This document shows positions 59,080-64,000 of a stretch of DNA of 64,000 bases, one piece after another. Each line of letters begins with the position of its first letter. Positions within the stretch are counted from its first letter, which is position 1. This DNA is from Chryseobacterium defluvii (GTDB lineage: Bacteria; Bacteroidota; Bacteroidia; Flavobacteriales; Weeksellaceae): the NCBI RefSeq assembly GCF_014204415.1, contig NZ_JACHLE010000001.1, positions 682,001 to 746,000 on the forward strand, written 5' to 3'. The notes beneath the pieces were generated by a model that worked only from the letters and a program-made list of their open reading frames with translations, made no database searches and was not told where the DNA came from. A program made the translations under genes and the position numbers.

Positions 59080-60375
59080 ATGAAGAAGACATTTATCATT
59101 TCTGCTGTCCTGTTGTATCCAGCAGTATCTGCACAGTATTGCCAACCCGTTTTTCAGTACGGATCGGACAGTAATATGATAACCCGGGTTACATTTGGGA
59201 ACATTAATCAAAACTCTCCATTCCAATCCGGAACCACGCCGGTATATGAAGATTTCACTTCATTGTCTACCGACGTTCAGGCGGGAGGGAACTATACTAT
59301 CTCCGTAAAAGGCCCATCCAGCACATTTCCCAGCGATGCAGTTGCTTTTATTGACTTTAATCAAAATGGAAGTTTCAATGATGCCGGAGAAAGTTTCTAT
59401 ATCGGGCGCCTGTCAGCTGCCAACCCGGCAAATGCTTTCACGGTGACCAATACCATTACAATTCCGGCCAATGCCTCATTGGGAACCACAAGAATGAGGA
59501 TCCTTAAAAACAGCAATACAGCAGCATATTCTGACCCCAATGCCCCGAGTTCCATTACTACAGCCTGTGATGCTTCTCTTCGGGCCGGGCAGGCAGAGGA
59601 TTATTCAGTTAATATCACAGGGAGCAATTCCGTTTTTCCCGCTCCTTATTGTGGGGATCAGAACATTACAACCCTTACCGTAAGCGAAATAAGCAATGTG
59701 GAATTTGCAGGAGTTACCCGGAGCAGTACTATTGACGGCAGTTCGGCGACGATGGAAGATTTTACATCGACCATTTTTAATGTAAATAAGGAAAATTCAT
59801 ATCCGATCTCAGTAACCGGAGGAACACACGGGCAAACAACGGTTTCTGCTTATGCTTATATAGATTTTAATCATAATAATGCTTTTGAAGCTGAAGAAAC
59901 ATTTAATGTAGGATACCTGGACAATTCCAATCCTGTTTCCGGAACAGATTCGGGGACCGCTGCAGGGATCATCACCATTCCGGCAACGGCGTTATCCGGG
60001 CAAACCCGCTTCAGGCTGGTGAAAGCATATGAATCCAGTTCCTGGATGGGTACACTGGAAAATCTTCCCTGTCCTTCCGGCTGGTTTATTGGCCAGGTGG
60101 AGGACTATACTATCAATATCCTTCCTGCCGGCCTTTCAACACAGGAAGTTTTGAAGGAAAGCTTAAAAATATATCCTAACCCCACAACAGGGATTGTACA
60201 TATCAAAACACCGGATCGTTTACGCAAAGTTGAAGTATTCAGTTTATCCGGCCAGAAGCTTTCAGAAGGGAATTCTGATATGATCGATATAAATCGGCTG
60301 GTTCCGGGAACCTACCTGATGAAGGTGGAAACGGAAAATCAAAAGACAACAGTCCATAAGATCATAAAGCGATAA
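59080..60375 (+). CDS. Secreted GEVED-domain protein with T9SS sorting domain
   Basis: A 431-residue secreted protein: signal peptide MKKTFIISAVLLYPAVSAQ, then two GEVED-type beta-sandwich repeats. Each repeat starts Y-C-(Q/G) with a closing Q-A-E-D-Y or Q-V-E-D-Y and contains D-F-N-x-N (A-F-I-D-F-N-Q-N-G, A-Y-I-D-F-N-H-N-N). The C-terminal ~75 residues are a type A T9SS tail (Y-P-N-P-T-T-G...V-H-K-I-I-K-R). Likely cell-surface adhesin or matrix protein; no enzyme domain. Confidence 0.88.
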   Translation: MKKTFIISAVLLYPAVSAQYCQPVFQYGSDSNMITRVTFGNINQNSPFQSGTTPVYEDFTSLSTDVQAGGNYTISVKGPSSTFPSDAVAFIDFNQNGSFNDAGESFYIGRLSAANPANAFTVTNTITIPANASLGTTRMRILKNSNTAAYSDPNAPSSITTACDASLRAGQAEDYSVNITGSNSVFPAPYCGDQNITTLTVSEISNVEFAGVTRSSTIDGSSATMEDFTSTIFNVNKENSYPISVTGGTHGQTTVSAYAYIDFNHNNAFEAEETFNVGYLDNSNPVSGTDSGTAAGIITIPATALSGQTRFRLVKAYESSSWMGTLENLPCPSGWFIGQVEDYTINILPAGLSTQEVLKESLKIYPNPTTGIVHIKTPDRLRKVEVFSLSGQKLSEGNSDMIDINRLVPGTYLMKVETENQKTTVHKIIKR

Positions 60376-60419
60376 AACACATATCTAATCATATCCATAT
60401 CAATTTTTTGTTTTTTCGG

Positions 60420-60449
60420 ACCGGCGAGGCTATGCCTCGCCGGTTTTTC
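60420..60449 (+). terminator. Terminator after GEVED gene
   Basis: ACCGGCGAGGC (60420-60430) pairs with GCCTCGCCGGT (60434-60444) over a 3-nt loop, then a T-run. It is the most GC-rich hairpin in the window. Confidence 0.9.
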
Positions 60450-60506
60450 GTTTTGAATATTATATGGACTTTTGACTACTTTAGTGATACAGAAAATACT
60501 AATTTC

Positions 60507-60514
60507 TATATTTG
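60507..60514 (+). promoter_or_regulatory. -7 element for bestrophin gene
   Basis: TATATTTG is an exact TAnnTTTG match 25 nt before the ATG at 60540. Confidence 0.5.
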
Positions 60515-60539
60515 CAGGTCAAACAAAACAGATTAAATA

Positions 60540-61568
60540 ATGATTGTAAGAAAAACCCTTAGTTTAGGTGCAGTTTTACGGTTTGCAGGGCATCATTTAT
60601 GGTGGCTGACCTCTTATATGCTGATCGTTTCGGTTTTATATGGAGTCGTGGGATGGCAGTGGATCTCCATACCCTGGCTTCCTGTATCTTTGATTGGTAC
60701 TGCACTGGCTTTCTATATTGGTTTCAAAAATAATCAGTCTTATGACAGGGTCTGGGAGGCCCGAAAAATATGGGGAGCTATAGTCAACAGCAGCAGAAGC
60801 TGGGGAGTGATGGTTAATTCTTTTGTACGCAACAGCCAGGATACACAGCTCACAGAGCGGGAGCTTCTACACATAAAGCAGACTTTGATCTACCGCCATA
60901 TAGCTTGGCTTTATATTTTAAGAGACCAGTTACTTGTCCCAACGCAATGGGAACATGCAAGCCTTAGGGGCCTTTTCGGTAAGATGGGGCGCAGAAGGCA
61001 GGAATATGGAGGAATAGGATTGTTTAAGGATTATTTAAATGCGAAACAAAGAGAAAAATATTTTTCTGATGAAGCCGATTGGAAATCTGCTGCCAATAAG
61101 GCAACACAAATTATCAACCTTCAATCGCTGAAACTTGCAGAGCTGGAAGAAAAGGATATCCTGCATATGAGAAGGCAGCTCGATATGCAGAAAGTGCTTT
61201 CTGATTTCTACGACCATCAGGGAAGGGCCGAGCGGATAAAAAAATTCCCGCTGCCCCGTCAGTATGCTAACCTGAGCTTCATTTTCAACTGTATTTTTAT
61301 TTTCCTGCTGCCATTGGGTATTGTTGCAGAATTTGCCAAGCTGGGTGAAGCAGGAGTCTGGCTGATGATCCCGTTCGGGACTGTTGTAGGCTGGATCTAT
61401 GTGGTTATGGAGCTTATCGGCGACTATTCCGAGAATCCGTTTGAAGGATTTGGTACCGATGTTCCCATGCTTTCCATTTGCAGAACCATTGAAATAGATC
61501 TTCTGCATATCCTGGGTGAAACAGATATCCCGAAACCTATACAGCCTGTGAATGATATATTGATGTAA
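60540..61568 (+). CDS. Bestrophin-family (UPF0187) ion channel
   Basis: A 342-residue inner-membrane protein of the bestrophin/RFP-TM family, forming pentameric anion or cation channels. Visible features are an N-terminal hydrophobic pair, A-L-A-F-Y-I-G-F-K-N-N-Q-S-Y-D-R-V-W-E-A-R-K and P-F-E-G-F-G-T-D-V-P near the C-terminus (bestrophin P-F-G-x-D-x-x-D-x-P-like). Ion selectivity is not predictable. Confidence 0.86.
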   Translation: MIVRKTLSLGAVLRFAGHHLWWLTSYMLIVSVLYGVVGWQWISIPWLPVSLIGTALAFYIGFKNNQSYDRVWEARKIWGAIVNSSRSWGVMVNSFVRNSQDTQLTERELLHIKQTLIYRHIAWLYILRDQLLVPTQWEHASLRGLFGKMGRRRQEYGGIGLFKDYLNAKQREKYFSDEADWKSAANKATQIINLQSLKLAELEEKDILHMRRQLDMQKVLSDFYDHQGRAERIKKFPLPRQYANLSFIFNCIFIFLLPLGIVAEFAKLGEAGVWLMIPFGTVVGWIYVVMELIGDYSENPFEGFGTDVPMLSICRTIEIDLLHILGETDIPKPIQPVNDILM

Positions 61569-61600
61569 TTCATCTTTTTTCAAAAAAACATAAGTAAAAA

Positions 61601-62731
61601 ATGAAGAAGCTTTTAAAAGTATTAAAGAGAATATTAATAGCCCTCCTTTTACTGATTATAGTATTGCTGGCAGTCACCTATCTTTATGTAAAGCAGCCCC
61701 AATTCGGGGCGCTGCCGGAAGGAGCAAGGCTGGAATTTGTGAAGAGGTCGCCCAACTACAGGGATGGTAAATTCAGGAATCTTATAGAAAAACCGATCAT
61801 TACTAAGGGATATAGTGTCTTAGGCGAGCTGAAGAAAACGGTTTTTGAAGAGTTTCCACATCGTGAACCTGTAGATTCCCTGCCATCCATAAAAACAAAC
61901 CTAAAGGTTATTCCGGCAGACCAAAATGTAATGGTGTGGTTCGGACATTCCTCCTTCTTCCTGCAACTGGATGGAGTAAGGATATTGGTGGATCCTGTTT
62001 TTTCCGGTAAAGCCAGTCCATTACCGTGGGGCGTAAAATCCTATAAAGGCAGTGACATCTATACTGCCGAGGATATGCCGGAAATTGATTATATGCTTCT
62101 TTCCCACGACCATTATGACCATTTGGATTACGAAACGGTAAAAGCATTGCAGCCTAAAGTAAAATATGTGATCTGCGGCCTTGGAGCCGGAGCCCATTAT
62201 GAAAGATGGGGATATTCCTCTAAGCAGATCCTGGAAAAGGACTGGGGAGATGAAGTGAAAGTGAAAACCGGTTTCAGTATTTTCGCAGAAACCACACATC
62301 ACAGTTCCGGCAGAGGTTTTAAGTCAGAACAAAGCCTCTGGCTGTCATTTTTCATCAAGTCACCGGCTTTAAATATCTATTATAGCGGCGATGGCGGTTA
62401 TAGTGAAAGATTTAAAAAGATGGTTGAAAAATACCCAGCCATAGACTGGGCAGTTATGGAATGCGGACAGTATAACAAAGCCTGGCAATCGGTGCACGAG
62501 CTGCCTGAAGAAGTAGCGCAGGCAACTACGGAGCTCAAAGCAAAGAATATGCTTCCGGTGCATCACTCCAAATTCACACTGGCACAGCATCCCTGGGATG
62601 AACCATTGAAAAGGATTTCGGCCCTGTCGCAGGCAAAACCATACCGTCTGGCAACTCCTATGATAGGTGAACTGATCAGGCTGGATGATCCGTCACAGGT
62701 GTTTCAGCAATGGTGGAAACATGTAAAATAA
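61601..62731 (+). CDS. Metallo-beta-lactamase-fold hydrolase, UlaG/NAPE-PLD-like, membrane anchored
   Basis: A 376-residue protein with a lysine-flanked N-terminal transmembrane segment (residues ~10-30), then a metallo-beta-lactamase domain: G-H-S-S-F-F, S-H-D-H-Y-D-H (metal motif), A-E-T-T-H-H-S-S-G, Y-S-G-D-G-G-Y and H-H-S-K-F near the C-terminus. The pattern matches UlaG/NAPE-PLD-type hydrolases acting on phosphodiesters or lactones. It follows the bestrophin gene by 32 bp and is probably cotranscribed. Confidence 0.86.
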   Translation: MKKLLKVLKRILIALLLLIIVLLAVTYLYVKQPQFGALPEGARLEFVKRSPNYRDGKFRNLIEKPIITKGYSVLGELKKTVFEEFPHREPVDSLPSIKTNLKVIPADQNVMVWFGHSSFFLQLDGVRILVDPVFSGKASPLPWGVKSYKGSDIYTAEDMPEIDYMLLSHDHYDHLDYETVKALQPKVKYVICGLGAGAHYERWGYSSKQILEKDWGDEVKVKTGFSIFAETTHHSSGRGFKSEQSLWLSFFIKSPALNIYYSGDGGYSERFKKMVEKYPAIDWAVMECGQYNKAWQSVHELPEEVAQATTELKAKNMLPVHHSKFTLAQHPWDEPLKRISALSQAKPYRLATPMIGELIRLDDPSQVFQQWWKHVK

Positions 62732-62781
62732 AGAAAATTTCACTAGTTCATAAAAACATGAAACAGTTGATATAAAAGCGT

Positions 62782-62811
62782 AAACCTTCTGCTCAGGCCG
62801 AAGGTTTTTTA
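62782..62811 (+). terminator. Terminator after MBL hydrolase gene
   Basis: AAACCTTC (62782-62789) pairs with GAAGGTTT (62800-62807), followed by Ts. It overlaps the stop of the convergent small gene. Confidence 0.8.
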
Positions 62812-63078
62812 ATTTAATTGTTTATTATAATGGCAGACTGCATTGGAAACAATGGAACTGATCATATTAAAATCATACTGATCCCTATGAAAACCATATA
62901 TTCCGAATTCTACCATAAGTTTTCTGTGAAAAACACTCAAAAAATCAATGTCATATAATACCTGTATCACATTGCCGGCCATAAACTCTTTATATTCTGA
63001 TGAGGAGTAATAAGAAAGATGATTGTTAAATCTTTTAAGCTCCTCCAGTTGTGATTGTGTGATTTGCTTAGCCATCAT
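62809..63078 (-). CDS. Small hypothetical protein
   Basis: An 89-residue soluble helical protein without signal or membrane segment, with an N-terminal Q-L-E-E-L-K-R-F-N-N-H-L motif. It starts at 63078 or the adjacent ATG at 63075. No family is recognised. It sits between two convergent/divergent neighbours with an own spacer. Confidence 0.5.
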   Translation of the reverse strand: MMAKQITQSQLEELKRFNNHLSYYSSSEYKEFMAGNVIQVLYDIDFLSVFHRKLMVEFGIYGFHRDQYDFNMISSIVSNAVCHYNKQLN

Positions 63079-63471
63079 TATTTTTTTTAAAGATACAAAA
63101 TCCGAATATCTTTTATACCCAGAGAATTGAAAATCTGATTATAAGTTGGTATTAAAATTTGATATTCAGATATTAAACTCCTGTATATAAGAGTCTCCAG
63201 CTATTGGACAGAACTTTGAAACAGTAAATATTTGAAGATTTATTAATCAATATTTAATAATTATTTAACGGGTAAGGGTAGGGGTATTGTTTAGTTTTGT
63301 GGCATGAAAACTTAATTAGTTTTTTCATATAATTATTTGTATCAATTTTAGCTGAGAGCTATCCTGTTTCAGGATAGCTTTTATATTCAGTTCTCTCTCC
63401 AAATCATTCACAGAGCAAAAAATACTCTTTTGTGCCAATTTCTTAGCAGTGAATACTATCAAAGGATCCAC
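63079..63471. other. 393-bp intergenic region with a possible small RNA
   Basis: No protein gene is seen. It holds a promoter-like TAGTTTTG (63292-63299) and a terminator-like hairpin at 63357-63379 about 60 bp later. The left part is AT-rich sequence upstream of the 89-residue gene. Confidence 0.55.
63292..63382 (+). ncRNA. Candidate small RNA (promoter + ~75-nt + terminator)
   Basis: TAGTTTTG (63292-63299), a perfect -7 element, is followed about 58 nt later by AGCTATCCTG (63357-63366) / CAGGATAGCT (63370-63379) and TTTT. No ORF of note lies between. A convincing -33 element is missing. Confidence 0.4.
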
Positions 63472-64000
63472 TTAAAAACTTTTTACCAGGCCAATACCGA
63501 TACTTTTATCCTGATAAAAGGGAATGATCGCTGTTGAAGTTTTTTTATTTTTACCCCCAAATAATGAATTTATTTTAGGGTATAACCAATAAGCCAGTTC
63601 TGTTGACAGAATACCAAATCCGGCACCAGCGATAACATCACCCACCCAATGCTTATCATTTAACGTTCTGTAAACCCCAGTAAACACAGCTAAAGAATAC
63701 CCGGAAATACTTAACCAAAAATGGGTGTCCTTATATTCCCTGAACATGAAATGTGCCGAGGAAAAAGCGGTTGCCGTATGACCGGACGGAAAAGAAAGAT
63801 TATTGGATTGGTCCGGCCTTTCCTCTTTCACAATATGCTTTAGCGGAACAACCATTGAAGCGGATATCAGTTGTGAAGTAGCATAGATGATGGTCCTGTC
63901 CCTGAAATTGTGCTTTCCTTTTATACCTGCTGCATTTAATTCATATACCAATACGGCAGGTGCATACTGTGTATAATTATCTAACCGTATGTGGTCAGGC
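63472..64000 (-). CDS. PAP2-superfamily phosphatase (partial, N-terminus beyond window)
   Basis: The frame runs open to the right edge, so the N-terminus is missing; the visible part has ~176 residues. The PAP2 motifs are complete: K-x(6)-R-P as K-H-I-V-K-E-E-R-P, P-S-G-H-T-A, and a motif-3 arrangement of R-T-L-N-D-K-H-W-V-G-D-V. Membrane-associated lipid phosphate phosphatase or acid phosphatase. The call of an internal start at 63951 (a TTG) is unnecessary. Confidence 0.88.
   Translation of the reverse strand, partial: PDHIRLDNYTQYAPAVLVYELNAAGIKGKHNFRDRTIIYATSQLISASMVVPLKHIVKEERPDQSNNLSFPSGHTATAFSSAHFMFREYKDTHFWLSISGYSLAVFTGVYRTLNDKHWVGDVIAGAGFGILSTELAYWLYPKINSLFGGKNKKTSTAIIPFYQDKSIGIGLVKSF

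Noticed and set aside
61035..61583. 182-residue open frame opposite the bestrophin gene
   Set aside because: It lies antisense to a conserved bestrophin, contains no family motif, and has no promoter or signal; a shadow of the real gene.

Overview
The window looks like a Flavobacteriia chromosome, most likely Chryseobacterium or a close relative. The evidence is a low-GC sequence, many secreted proteins with C-terminal type IX secretion (T9SS/Por) sorting domains, and families largely confined to Bacteroidota (GLPGLI, DUF6705, DUF6261, DUF4153). Recurrent TAnnTTTG promoter -7 elements and weak Shine-Dalgarno sequences also fit. No rRNA, tRNA, CRISPR array, insertion sequence or phage module was recognised. 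Most of the window is ordinary core chromosome; the clearest accessory island is 38.1-42.7 kb.

Layout. 0-6.8 kb: tail of a secreted protein, a nucleoside phosphorylase, a di-haem cytochrome c peroxidase, a PhoX-like T9SS protein, a leucine-rich-repeat protein and a SUI1-type factor. 6.9-16.8 kb: a secreted metalloprotease fused to a starch-binding-like domain, then housekeeping genes (gpmI, acyl-ACP desaturase, GLPGLI, HAD hydrolase, map, methyltransferase, Gdx/SugE exporter, era, DoxX). 16.9-24.7 kb: an S9 peptidase, an unknown AT-rich gene, a MATE pump, a sigma-54 activator without a DNA-binding domain, a YggS-type PLP protein and a polysaccharide deacetylase. 25.2-29.2 kb: a copper module, consisting of a P-type ATPase with four extra Cys-rich metal-binding repeats and an AraC regulator carrying its own HMA-like metal sensor. 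29.3-37.9 kb: a phosphodiester glycosidase, an RRM RNA-binding protein, DUF4153, a BlaI-like repressor, a PAP2-like membrane protein, pyruvate dehydrogenase E1-alpha and E2, a frameshifted DUF6261 gene and an XRE regulator.

38.1-42.7 kb: a secreted lipoprotein with a JAMM-like C-terminal motif set is followed by a tandem array of DUF6705-type small exported proteins. Two copies are intact, two are full length but carry nonsense codons, and two survive only as 3' stubs. A frameshifted unrelated gene is interposed. This is the strongest candidate for an undescribed system: an effector-like protein with a birth-and-death array of possible partner or immunity genes.

42.8-64 kb: LolD ATPase, L,D-transpeptidase, RadC, an acetyltransferase-like protein, FkbM methyltransferase, and a soluble pyrophosphatase beside a membrane pyrophosphatase fused to an OmpA peptidoglycan-binding domain. 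Then come an aminotransferase, an M28 peptidase, a TetR/SDR pair with matching palindromic operators, a GNAT/VOC pair, two ankyrin proteins followed by an endonuclease V-like gene, a GEVED T9SS protein, a bestrophin, an MBL hydrolase and a PAP2 phosphatase cut by the window edge. Start codons were moved inward from the longest ORF where signal peptides, promoter positions or family N-termini required it.
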